In this document: in pieces, positions 46,201 to 55,853 of the stretch
Position numbering within the stretch: the stretch's first letter is position 1
Layout: each line of letters starts with the position of its first letter
Position numbers and translations under genes: made by a program
From: Phaeosaccion multiseriatum
Taxonomy: Eukaryota; Ochrophyta, other classes
DNA: 64,000 nucleotides
Assembly (NCBI GenBank): GCA_965112735.1
Contig: OZ218950.1
Coordinates: 5,952,001-6,016,000 of the forward strand
Direction: 5' to 3'
The notes under the pieces: generated by a model
Seen by the model: only the letters and a program-made list of their open reading frames with translations
Told to the model about the DNA's origin: nothing
Databases searched by the model: none

Positions 46201-49200
46201 CTCCGAGCCTATGCGGCCCGCTTCGCTCTCGACGTTCGGACGGGGGTGGAGGTGACCACTTGCTGCCGTACCGCAACAGCAGCAGCAGCAGGAGGAGGAG
46301 GAGGAGGAGGAGGAGGAGGAGGAGGAGGAGGAGGAGGAGGAAGGGGGGGGGATGACAATGGATGCAAGAACGGAGGGTGGCGGATGGAAGGAGAAGAAGA
46401 CGGAACAAGGCGCGGAGCGCTCGTGGTGATGACCTCGACCGGGCAGCGCATTCGGTGCGACCATGTAGTCATTGCCTCAGGTAGGTCGAGGTCTGTGCAT
46501 GTGTGTGTATGTGTGTGTGTGTGCGTGCGTGTGTATGTGTGTATGTCTGTATGTACGGTGCTTGTACTTGTGTGTGTGCGTGTGTGTTTTCTCCCCTCTG
46601 ATTCCCCCTCTCGTCTCCCCATACCAATCCACTGCCATCCCCCCCCCCCCCCCATCCACTGCCATAGGCAAGCATCAAGAGCCCTTCCTGCCCCCCGAGC
46701 TTCTCTCTCGGACGCTGCGCTCCTTCGCAGGCCCTGTGCTTCACTCCTCGCAGGTACCGTACTTTCGCATCGGTCCTCATCCACTCCCATCTAGAGGCAG
46801 AGAGAGAGAGAGAGTCCTCATCCACTGCCATCTAGATGCAGAGAGAGAGAGAGAGCGTTGCTAGTGCAGAGGACCGCAGCGGGGATTTTTGCACGCTTGC
46901 CCCTGTGCAGTTGGTGTGTGTGAGTGTGTGTGTGAGTGTGTGTGTAAGTAAGTAAGTGTTTGTGTGTGTATAAGTAGGTAAGTGTGTGTGTAAGTGTGTG
47001 TGTGTGCGCGCGCGTGAAGGGAGAGGGCGGGCGAATGAGGCTCTTCCCTCCTCACCCCCCCCTCCCTCGTACGTGCGTGTACATGTACGTGTGCGGCTGA
47101 CTCAGGTGACTGACTTGGCTGGCCTGGCCCTTCGAAGGGTGTGCATAGTGGGCTTCGGCAACAGCGCAGTGGACATCGCCACCGACCTCGCAGGGAGAGG
47201 CTGCCCGCAGGTACCGTTCTTACTTTCAACCTACCCTGCCCTGCCCATGCACCTCAATCCTACTCTTACTATGCCTCTCCTGCCCTGCCCATACACCTCT
47301 ACCCTGCCCTGCCCTGCCCATACACCTCTACTCTGCCCTGCCCATACACCTCTACCCTACCCCTGCCGATACACCTCTACCCTGCCCTGCCCATACACCT
47401 CTACCCTGCTCTGCCCATACACCTCTGCCCTGCTCTGCCCTGTCCATAAACCTCTACCCTGCTCTGCCCATACACCTCTGCCCTACTCTGCCCTGCCCAT
47501 ACACCTCTACCCTGCCCTGCCCATCACCTCTACCCTGCCCTGCCCTGCCCATACACCTCTACTCTGCCCTGCCCATACACCTCTACCCTACCCCTGCCCA
47601 TACACCTCTACCCTGCCCTGCCCATACACCTCTACCCTGCTCTGCCCATACACCTCTGCCCTGCTCTGCCCTGTCCATAAACCTCTACCCTGCTCTGCCC
47701 ATACACCTCTGCCCTGCTCTGCCCTGCCCATACACCTCTACCCTGCCCTGCCCATACACCTCTACCCTGCCCTGCCCATACACCTCTACTCTACCCTGCA
47801 GGTGGTGCTCAGCACCCGCTCCGTCCCCCCCATCATCTGCCGACAGTGGGGCTTCCTCTCCATCGAGCGTGTCAGCCTCCTCTTGGGGCAGTTCCTCCCT
47901 GCTGGGGTGGCAGACGCCATCCTGGAGGCGGTGGGGCGCCTTCGCTGGGGTGAGTGAGTGAGCGGCTCGCAAGGAAAACTAGCGTAGTGTAGAGGGGGTG
48001 GGTTGGTGGGTTGATGGGTGGATGGATTGGGTGGGTTGTTGGGTTGGGGTCAGGTTGATGGGTGGGCCGATCTTTGGGCGAGTAGGGCTGGGCTGGGCTG
48101 GTGTGGGCTGGGCCTTAGGGCTTCCTCTGCCGCATGCGGCGGAGTAGTGTCGCACGTCGCCACTGACACGCACACACACACATTATCGACAACACACACG
48201 CACATACACAAACACACACACACGCACACACACACGCACACACACACGCACACACACACACACGCCATGCATTGCCCTGTGCGCTTGCGCCTTGCGACGC
48301 GCTGCTGCCCTGCAGGAAGGCGGTGGAAGGAAGACGGATCCATCTTCCCCAGGTGTCTGCTGCAAGGAGAGGCAAGCAGCAGCAGTCATATGGGCAGCAG
48401 CGAGCCCCTTACTGGCCGGCGGTGGAGGGCGCGCGAGTCGGGAAGGATACCCGTAATCGACAAGGGACATTTAGTGTCACACCTCAAGTCGGGCCGAATC
48501 CAAGTGAGTGAGGGAGGGGGGGGGGAGGGAGGAAGGAAGGAAGGAAGGAAGGAATGGGTGGATGGATGGATGGATGGAGGGAGGGAGGGAGGGAAGGAGG
48601 AATGTAGGTAGGGAGGGAGGGAGAAAGGGAAGGAGGGACTGAGTCCGTGAGCGACTGAGTATGGGCATGCGTGAGTGACTGAGTTAGGGAGTGATGACTT
48701 TTGAGCCCCTCCCCTGTTCCTTCTCTTCTCAGCGAGCGCAGCTCTCAAACTCAAACTCCCATCACACGTTTCGAGATGTCAAACATTCTTGATACCGCCA
48801 CGATGCTTTATCACCAACTGCTACTGCTGTATCGCCAACTGTTGTTCGCTTCCCCCCCGCCAGGTACGGGGTCCTTTGCTAGGCTGCCAGGCGAGTTGTG
48901 GTAGCGGGGGGCGCCTCTCTTTCCTCGGGGAAGCGCCCTCGCCATCATCTGCCATAGCGCGGCCCTTGGGCTCAGCAGCAGGCACCACACCCAACAACGA
49001 CCGCAGTAGAAGAGGCAATTTTATGGGTGGCAGCGTAGTCACAGATGCCGTTGGTAGGTGTGAGATGGAGGCCGACGTCGTGGTGGTGGCCACGGGCTTC
49101 AAGTCGGGCTTCTTAACCTTCCTCTCGCCAGAGCTCTGCCCCCGACAGCAGCAGCAGCAGCAGCAGTTGGTGATCCATCAGCAGACGGGGAGGGGTGGAG

Positions 49201-49379
49201 GGGACAAGGCCGAGTCCTCCGTGTCTACATCGGGCTCCGAGTCGGGGTCAGGAAAAGGGTCAGTGCATTGGGTGGGCTTCGACAACGGCCGAGCTCTGCT
49301 GCCGCTGAGACAGGCGGGGATTGAAGCCATGCAAGTGGGCAGGACAATCCTCAGGGACTATGAGGGAGGGAGGGAGTGA
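40211..49379 (+). CDS. fusion of membrane segments, CER1/WAX2 C-terminal domain and flavin-containing monooxygenase
   Basis: Eighteen exons join without a stop: 40211-40603, 40718-41003, 41158-41342, 41610-41851, 42089-42353, 42653-42727, 43032-43580, 43894-44014, 44320-44360, 44669-44776, 44938-45168, 45437-45605, 46034-46480, 46668-46753, 47106-47210, 47802-47949, 48316-48503, 48864-49379 (1,384 aa). The N-terminus has several hydrophobic segments. A CER1/WAX2-type domain follows: VLGLGALNKAEFINKGGQ, VVHGNTLTAAVVVHN, FLTGATSKVGRAVALRLALQ, PMDTVYACHAAAMVHHAMGW. In plants it belongs to wax and aldehyde/alkane metabolism. The last seven exons encode an FMO: VVVIGAGSSGLAAAAVLSEG (FAD fold), VEASSSLGGTWTRQYEGL, VCIVGFGNSAVDIATDLAG (NADP fold), ADVVVVATGFKSGFL. 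The His boxes of the plant CER1 hydroxylase were not found. No ATG precedes the FMO exons, which supports one fused gene. Two separate genes remain possible. Confidence 0.78.
42768..42893. repeat. interrupted direct repeat in an intron
   Basis: GGCTATGTATGGCTAACTCT with AAGCTATAGCT occurs at about 42781-42812 and 42847-42887. The nested palindrome AGCTATAGCT is present in each. Confidence 0.8.
44014..44230. repeat. (GTGA)n tract starting at a splice donor
   Basis: Begins exactly at the donor after the exon ending 44014 (CAAG/GTGAGTGAGT) and continues about 200 bp with GTGC and GTGA interruptions. Confidence 0.9.
47225..47800. repeat. intronic minisatellite, GTGTATGGGCAGGGCAG family, inverted
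   Basis: Some 20 units of CCTGCCCATACACCTCTACC fill the intron between two FMO exons, in reverse complement relative to the arrays in the PX gene and the reductase. Confidence 0.9.
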
Positions 49380-49579
49380 GCCTTTGCCTCAGAGAGGGGG
49401 TGTGCGAGCGAGCGAGGGAAGGAGTACAAGCTTAGACCCCGCCCGCACAGCGAAGCAAAGCAAAGCAAGGCGAAGGGAAGGGAAACGGGTAGATGCCCGA
49501 CCTTGATGTCAGTGTGTCGGACGGAAGTTTTCCTTTATCCCATTCTAAGACCAATTTATTTTAGGGGGGGGGGGGAGGG
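49380..49579. other. spacer after the monooxygenase gene
   Basis: 3' flank of the fusion gene, ending in a poly-G tract (49564-49589). No gene seen. Confidence 0.5.
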
Positions 49580-49719
49580 GGGGGGGGGGAGGGCGCGAGT
49601 GGCTGTCAGCGAGCAGGAGGCACGGCCGGGGGAGAAGAAGGGGGCCAAGCAACGCCAGCCAGCCAAGCAGCAACGGGCACTTGGCTCCCCACGCGGCAAA
49701 TCCAATCTTTGAGGGTTGG
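49580..49719 (+). pseudogene. remnant of PX-gene exon 7 (unit D)
   Basis: Only the last-exon homologue remains, with the frame GEKKGAKQ, then KQQRALGSPRGKSNL and stop TGA. The residues agree with the tail copies in units B and E, not with the frameshifted parent. It is cut from FNIP gene D by the LINE insertion. Confidence 0.78.
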
Positions 49720-51354
49720 ATCATTAATATATTACACCCTTAAGTGCCATCTATGGTTGTCTAAAAGTAATGTCTCACCGCCCCGGGGAACTTAGCCCTC
49801 GAGGTCGTGTCCCTCTGACTCATCAGTTCTCCCCATTGGAACAAAGTTGATACCAGCCAGGATCCTGTGTCGAACCGATCGTTCGTGTTGGGCCCGCTGG
49901 AGCGCTACGGCTAATCGTCGCCGAATGACGCAAACAGCTCTCGCATAAGCCCTCGTGTCCAGATGTTCGTGCCCCCCAGCCATGTGGGTGGCGAGTGTTT
50001 TAATAAACATCTGAGCAGAAGGACCAAATGCGCCTTGCTGTTCTAGTGCGAAAGGGACAAGGTGGTACCGCGTGGGGTCATAGTGGATGTCCCCACCCTG
50101 GCCTTCCATGCCTACCTGTGGCACCCCATACCTGGTCCGCTTGGTCGCTTCAGCCTTCTTGGCTGCCGCGAGTGCCTCCTTCGATGCCTTGGCCCGGTTG
50201 GTGGTGTTGGTGGCATCTGTGAGCGTGACGTCGATCATGAGGGACTTGTGGCCGTCGCCATATTCATGATCGGACGGAAGCTCAAACATCCTGGGGGGAG
50301 TCACGATGTCCATCTCCATCTGCTTGGCCACGTGGGCGTCACTCCTCACGGCGTTGCTCCCCCCTCTCCCTCGTCGCGGGGTGACCGTTCTTGCCCTCAT
50401 GAAGAAGGGGAAGCCGGTGTTCTGGACGATCCCTCTGCCCAGGCCCTCGCTCTTCAGCAGGGTGACAAGTGCCTTCTGCACAGCGTCGTGTTGGGGTGTG
50501 CTGAGCCCCGTCTTTGTACAAGTGACGATGTGCCCCTCCGTCAGCGCCTTGCCAGGGCACTTATGACAGTCCTTGCTGTAGGTGGGGTCAGAGCCAAGTC
50601 TTCGCCGAATGGCACTCTTGTGCTCGGCGTCCGTAAGGTGGAGTGCTCCCCCTGCCGTCTTGGTCGGCTGAAGGTGGAGCCACGCACCAGCACCTTTCAC
50701 GCTGTGGCTGAGGGCTCTGGCCAGGTACTTCTCCCGTTGGACCTGCTGTGGGATGGCTTGCAATCGTGCCAAGAAGTCCGCCCTCGCCTTCGACGTGAGG
50801 AGCTTGGTATAACGCTTCTGGGCGCCTCGCCGCTCTCCGTGTCGGCTGTGTGGAATGGAGGGTCCTCCCTCGTCCAACATCTTGGTTTCCTGGGTCCGCC
50901 AGCGCGGCCGGCCGTCCTCATCATCGTCATCACCACCGCCTCGTTCCACGTCATGCTCATCCTCAGGGGCTGCGTCACTGCCACCATCTGGGTCGTCGTC
51001 ACGTTCACCCTGTGGGTCGTCCTGGCTCCCCCCCCCTGGGTCTGCCGCGCTATCAGAGGTTGGTCCATCTGCGGTCCCCTGCTGCCCTGCAGCCGCGTCG
51101 CACCCTTCCGCACCCACCCCAGGGTGTATCCCTGCGGCCCCAACAATATCCCCTTCGTCTAAGTCTGCTCCTTCACCCCCAGATTGTGTCTCATCCCCCC
51201 CGGGGGCATCACTCGCAGCCGGTTGGTCCCCTCTGCCACCGACAGGTGTGTGCCCTTCATGCTCTGGGGTGTCGTCTCTCTCCGGGAAGAGCGTGGTGAT
51301 CAGCCATGGCTCTCTCCATCTGTTGTCACTGAGGTGGGAGATGATTGGCGCCGC
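49720..51354 (-). mobile_element. 5'-truncated LINE with the 3' part of its reverse-transcriptase ORF
   Basis: An open frame runs from the truncation point (about 51354) to stop at 49792, about 520 codons. It has a zinc-knuckle-like motif CHKCPGKALTEGHIVTC (C-x2-C-x8-H-x3-C), then a D...DVTLTDA...K...RY region resembling the nuclease-like C-terminal part of some LINE proteins (inference). The reverse-transcriptase core (YxDD) is missing. The 3' UTR ends CACTTAAGGGTGTAATATAT. The unoccupied site is preserved in unit E near 55727, where GAGGGTTGG runs straight into TGCACCGCGCTGG. A short duplication GTTGG (49715-49719 and 51355-51359) flanks the element. Confidence 0.88.
49792..51354 (-). CDS. 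LINE protein, C-terminal fragment
   Basis: Coding part of the element above. The frame is intact through about 521 codons, suggesting a recent insertion. It opens with NAAPIISHLSDNRWREPWL, continues with an acidic linker (DDPQGERDDDPDGGSDAAPE), then the zinc knuckle, and ends GRTDESEGHDLEG. The start is the truncation point, so no start codon is expected and this fragment alone cannot retrotranspose. Confidence 0.82.
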   Translation of the reverse strand, partial: AAPIISHLSDNRWREPWLITTLFPERDDTPEHEGHTPVGGRGDQPAASDAPGGDETQSGGEGADLDEGDIVGAAGIHPGVGAEGCDAAAGQQGTADGPTSDSAADPGGGSQDDPQGERDDDPDGGSDAAPEDEHDVERGGGDDDDEDGRPRWRTQETKMLDEGGPSIPHSRHGERRGAQKRYTKLLTSKARADFLARLQAIPQQVQREKYLARALSHSVKGAGAWLHLQPTKTAGGALHLTDAEHKSAIRRRLGSDPTYSKDCHKCPGKALTEGHIVTCTKTGLSTPQHDAVQKALVTLLKSEGLGRGIVQNTGFPFFMRARTVTPRRGRGGSNAVRSDAHVAKQMEMDIVTPPRMFELPSDHEYGDGHKSLMIDVTLTDATNTTNRAKASKEALAAAKKAEATKRTRYGVPQVGMEGQGGDIHYDPTRYHLVPFALEQQGAFGPSAQMFIKTLATHMAGGHEHLDTRAYARAVCVIRRRLAVALQRAQHERSVRHRILAGINFVPMGRTDESEGHDLEG

Positions 51355-51483
51355 GTTGGTGCACCGCGCTGGTTCACAGGTTTCTGGTGATGTCTATTAA
51401 GTCAATAAGACCCCTCGCGACTTGGTTCCTCTCCACTTTCTTTGCTTTATCATTACATCGAGACTCATCATCCTTGGAGAAGC

Positions 51484-53559
51484 ATGAGTGATACCTGCGG
51501 AGCGCGGGCCTTGAGTACTGTGGCCAGCCTTTTCCCGACACTCAAGGCCCTGTGGGGAGTGTGCAAGGAGGTGGACAAGCTCACGTGCCGCACTCTGGTC
51601 CTTAGCGCCGACATGCCTGGTGATGTCAAGAGGCGCATGCTTAGCATGCTGGAGGAGCAGCAGCAGAAAGACGAGGAGAAGCACCATACTGCATCTTCGT
51701 CTTCTTGGTCGGGGACTAGGGCTGCTGTTACTGCAGATCAGGATGCGCTCGAAAGGCGGGGGAAGCGGGCAAAGGGAAGGGCACAGCGCCAGCTGCCCGA
51801 GAGCTCACAGCGCAGAGAGACTAGGCGGGGAAAGGAGAGGCGCTCATTTTGCGTGACCGCCGTGCGTCTCGGCGCCCAGAGTCGACGCGACCCTTCTGCC
51901 CCTGGAAAGGCTGTCGTTGTCAAAGTGTTGTCCATGTTGCCACGGTCGGTGAAGGGTGTGCTCTTCTCTCACACTTTCAATCAGCCTCATATGATCCTGC
52001 CGGGCTCGCTGGAGGAGTTGACATTCGGGAGGGACTTTAACAGACCCATCGCTTTCCCTCCCTCGCTGAGGAAGCTTACTTTCTGCTCGGAATCGGCGTT
52101 CAATCAGCCTGATGTGATCCTGCCGAGCTCGCTGGAGGAGGTGACATTCGGGAGGAACTTTGACAGACCCGTCGCTTTCCCTCCCTCGCTGAGGAAGCTT
52201 ACTTTCTACGGGGGTTCGACGTTCAATCAGCCTGATGCGATCCTGCCGAGCTCGCTGGAGGAGGTGACATTCGGGGAGCGCTTTAACAGACCCATCGCTT
52301 TCCCTCCCTCGCTGAGGAAGCTTACTTTCTGCTCGGAATCGGCGTTCAATCAGCCTGATGTGTTGTTGCCGAGCTCGCTGGAGGAGGTGACATTCGGGGA
52401 GCGCTTTAACAGACCCATCGCTTTCCCTCCCTCGCTGAGGAAGCTTATTTTCCACTGGGATTCGGCGTTCAATCAGCCTGATGTGTTGTTGCCGAGCTCG
52501 CTTGAGGAGGTGACATTCGGGAGGTTCTTTGACAGACCCATCGCTTTCCCTCCCTCGCTGAGGAAGCTTACTTTCTTCTCTACCTCAGTGTTGAATCAGC
52601 CTGATGTGATCCTGCCGAGCTCGCTGGAGAAGGTGACATTCGGGAGGGACTTTGACAGACCCATCGCTTTCCCTCCCTCGCTGAGGAAGCTTACTTTCTA
52701 CTTCAATTCGGCGTTCAATCAGCCTGATGTGATCCTGCCGAGCGCGCTGGAGGAGGTGACATTCGGGAAGGACTTTAACAGACCCATCGCTTTCCCTCCC
52801 TCGCTGAGGAAGCTTACTTTCTCCGATATCTCGCGGTTCAATCAGCCTGACGTGTTGTTGCCGAGCTCGCTGGAGGAGGTGACGTTCGGGCAGTACTTTA
52901 ACAGACCCGTCGCTTTCCCTCCCTCGCTGAGGAAGCTTACTTTCAGCTTGTTTTCGGTGTTCAATCAGTCTGATGTGATCCTGCCGAGCTCGCTGGAGGA
53001 GGTGACATTCGGGAGGGCCTTTGACAGACCCATCGCTTTCCCTCCCTCGCTGAGGAAGCTTAGTTTCTCCTATCCCTCGCAGTTCAATCAGCCTGATGTG
53101 ATCCTGCCGAGCTCGCTGGAGGAGGTGACATTCGGGAGGTACTTTAACAGACCCGTCGCTTTCCCTCCCTCGCTGAGGAAGCTCACTTTCTGCTTGGGTT
53201 CGGCGTTCAATCAGCCTGATGTGATCCTGCCGAGCTCGCTGGACGAGGTGACATTCGGGAAGCGTTTTAACAGACCCGTCGCTTTCCCTCCCTCGCTGAG
53301 GAAGCTTGCTTTCAACTGGAATTCGGCGTTCAATCAGCAGTTGATTCTTCCTTGTGGTGTGGAGGAGGTGGTGATGGGGCCCGGCTTCAAGCAGCCCTTG
53401 CAGCTCCCTGCGTCTCTGCGGAGGCTGACGCTGGGAAAGAGGTACACCTGTCCATTGACGGACCTGCCTGCTGGCCTCCAGTATCTCAAGGTTAGCAGGT
53501 ATCTCCCGCTGCCCGCAGATCTGCCGGAGGGGCTCCGCGTGGAGTACAACTATTCTTGA
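51484..53559 (+). CDS. FNIP-repeat protein D (11 modules)
   Basis: Single exon, 691 aa. It has the family N-terminal region and eleven 41-residue modules, with cap ending LRVEYNYS. Module 1 is atypical (FNQPHMILPGSLEELTFG). Modules 4-10 nearly duplicate those of gene C. The LINE lies only about 130 bp upstream of the ATG, so the promoter region of this copy is shortened relative to genes A and E unless regulatory sites lie inside those 130 bp, which are shared with gene E almost base for base. Confidence 0.88.
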   Translation: MSDTCGARALSTVASLFPTLKALWGVCKEVDKLTCRTLVLSADMPGDVKRRMLSMLEEQQQKDEEKHHTASSSSWSGTRAAVTADQDALERRGKRAKGRAQRQLPESSQRRETRRGKERRSFCVTAVRLGAQSRRDPSAPGKAVVVKVLSMLPRSVKGVLFSHTFNQPHMILPGSLEELTFGRDFNRPIAFPPSLRKLTFCSESAFNQPDVILPSSLEEVTFGRNFDRPVAFPPSLRKLTFYGGSTFNQPDAILPSSLEEVTFGERFNRPIAFPPSLRKLTFCSESAFNQPDVLLPSSLEEVTFGERFNRPIAFPPSLRKLIFHWDSAFNQPDVLLPSSLEEVTFGRFFDRPIAFPPSLRKLTFFSTSVLNQPDVILPSSLEKVTFGRDFDRPIAFPPSLRKLTFYFNSAFNQPDVILPSALEEVTFGKDFNRPIAFPPSLRKLTFSDISRFNQPDVLLPSSLEEVTFGQYFNRPVAFPPSLRKLTFSLFSVFNQSDVILPSSLEEVTFGRAFDRPIAFPPSLRKLSFSYPSQFNQPDVILPSSLEEVTFGRYFNRPVAFPPSLRKLTFCLGSAFNQPDVILPSSLDEVTFGKRFNRPVAFPPSLRKLAFNWNSAFNQQLILPCGVEEVVMGPGFKQPLQLPASLRRLTLGKRYTCPLTDLPAGLQYLKVSRYLPLPADLPEGLRVEYNYS

Positions 53560-54051
53560 CATTGAAGCTCTCCCGTTTTCCCGCGCCTTGCGAAGGAATC
53601 AGAAGCGGGGTAGAGTTGCGAAGGAATCAGACGCCCTCTGCAAGCCAGGAGGAGGAGAGGAGGCCCCATCCAGGTGTGTGCCAAGAGAGGCTGGTGTGCG
53701 GAGTGGCGGGGTCTGTGTAGGTACAGTGTAGGCAGGAGCTTGGGCTTGCACTCGCTCGCTCTGGGCGGTGGTGGTCAGCGGAGTCGGAGTCAGGCCTGCT
53801 GAATGCAACCCCCTTCCTCTGAACTGACTCATTTCGCTGTTGCTCTCCCTGCTTGCCTGCCGGTTAGGTGGGAAGAAAGCGGCCTGTCTGCTACCGGAGA
53901 AGAGGGCAGAAGGGGCCGAGACTCCGAAGAGGAGGAGCGGTAGGCGGAGGAAGTGCCGATCGCTTCGCGAGGAAGGAAGGGGGCAGGGAGGCAGGGAGGA
54001 AGGACAGAGAGGGAGGGAACGACAGTGGGGGGGGGGTTCGGAGTCAGAGCA

Positions 54052-54114
<63 letters not shown>

Positions 54115-54351
54115 ATGATGATATGGCACGCCACTGAGACGGGAGGCAGGCACCGCCGAAGCCTAGGCAATGAGGAGAAGAAGGAGGAGGAGCAGAAGCG
54201 GTAGATGCAGCCCGCTACAGGTATGAGTCCCTGCTCTCGTTGTGTCTCTCTCTCGTCGCCGGCCACTTTTGGCTCAGTTCGCTCACGGCAAACACGCTCG
54301 TTATTGGAATGTCATGATTGGAAACGCTCTCTCCCCCCCGCCTTATTCTAG
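53560..54351. other. 3' flank of FNIP gene D and junction to unit E
   Basis: Counterpart of 13180-13956, with (GAT)n at about 54050-54118. No gene seen. Confidence 0.55.
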
Positions 54352-55722
54352 GAACGACTCGCCCTTCTAGTGGAGGAGACGGCGAAGGCCCTAATCGACG
54401 TGTCAAGGCTTGGTGTGGAGCCGCCAGACAAGGTCAGCGGTGTAGACACGCGGGGCTGAGGGCAGGCGGGCGGGCACGGCCAGGTAGAGGTGTATGGGGA
54501 GGGGAGGGCAGGGCAGGGCAGGGTAGAGGTGTATGGGCAGAGCAGGGCAGGGTGGAGGTGTATGGGCAGGGGTAGGGCAGGGTGGAGGTGTAGGGATATG
54601 GGCGGGATGGGGGCGCCGAGGGAGATTTTCGAGCCTTTCTTTTGTTCGATATCCTCTGCCCCACTCAAACCCACCTACCCTTCTGCCCCACCCCAACCCA
54701 CCCACCCACCCACCCATTGACATACTTCACCCACCCACCCACCCACCCCCCTTGCCTCAGATGGAGATCCTTGCCCAGCGGGAGAAGCTGCTGAGGCAGT
54801 GCGACGGTTTCAAGACGCACGCCGCCCACCTGGAGCAGTTCTTCAACCCACACATGCCCCCCAGTGACGGTGCGTGGCGGGTTGCTGTGCTTCTTTTCTC
54901 TGTTTGGCGCGTTGGTTCGGTGATTAGTTCATTGATTTGAGTCTCCAGCGTCTGTCCCTGCTGGATCGGCAGGAGGGGGTCGCCACCCCTCACGCCGTCT
55001 TTGGCATAGTTGGGAGGATGGGAGGGCAGCAGAGGGGAGAGCTCCGTCTCGGTTTGAGTTTCCGCTTTCTCGTCCTTGACAGCCCTCTCTTGAAGCTGGG
55101 GAGGGGGAGTGCTTCCTGAGGTTCGGTGAAGCGCGACGTGAGAAGGCGTAGAAGTTTTTTTCGTTTGTCGGTTCATGCCTTACTTCCCTGCTGCTATCCT
55201 GTATATTCTTCTAACAAATCCCCCCCTCCCCTCCCCTCCCCTCTTTGGGTGTTGCGTGAAAATGAACCCCTTTCCACAATTCCCTCCTCCCTCCAAACCC
55301 AAAAGACTGTGTGGGCAACGTAGACGGGCTGCTGGAGACCCTGTCCAGAGGGCCGGCCATCCCCCTGTCTGGACAGGAGCAGTCCATGGAGCGGTGGGGC
55401 TTGGGCGTCATTGACCATCTGCGGGGAGCGGCAAGGATCGAGGAGGAGCAGGGCGGAGTAGGGATTGTATGTCACATGCAGCAAATCCAGTGAGTGAGTG
55501 AGTGAGTGAGTGAGTGGCCAGGGGGAGCGAGCGAACGAGCAACTTTAGGCGTCGGTCCAGTTTTGATTGTGCTCTTCTTCATTAAAATACATTTGATCTC
55601 TCATTTGCTTCCGGGGGCTCAGGCGTGAGAGTAAGAGAGCAGGAGGCGGGGGGGAGAAGAAGGGGGCCAACGCCAAGCAGCAACGCGCACTTGGCCCCCC
55701 ACGCGGGAAATCCAATCTTTGA
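54352..55722 (+). pseudogene. headless copy of PX-gene exons 4-7 (unit E)
   Basis: Exon copies at 54352-54432, 54761-54869, 55306-55489 and 55623-55722. All splice signals are intact (acceptor ATTCTAG before exon 4). The tail frame ends RGKSNL and TGA. The (GTGA)n tract at the exon 6 donor is short here (about 6 units). No PX-domain exons precede it. Confidence 0.8.
54480..54590. repeat. intronic minisatellite, GTGTATGGGCAGGGCAG family
   Basis: Unit E counterpart, only about four units long. Confidence 0.85.
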
Positions 55723-55853
55723 GGGTTGGTGCACCGCGCTGGTTCACAGGTTTCTGGTGATGTCTATTAAGTCAATAAGACCCCTCGCGACTTGGTTCCT
55801 CTCCACTTTCTTTGCTTTATCATTACATCGAGACTCATCATCCTTGGAGAAGC

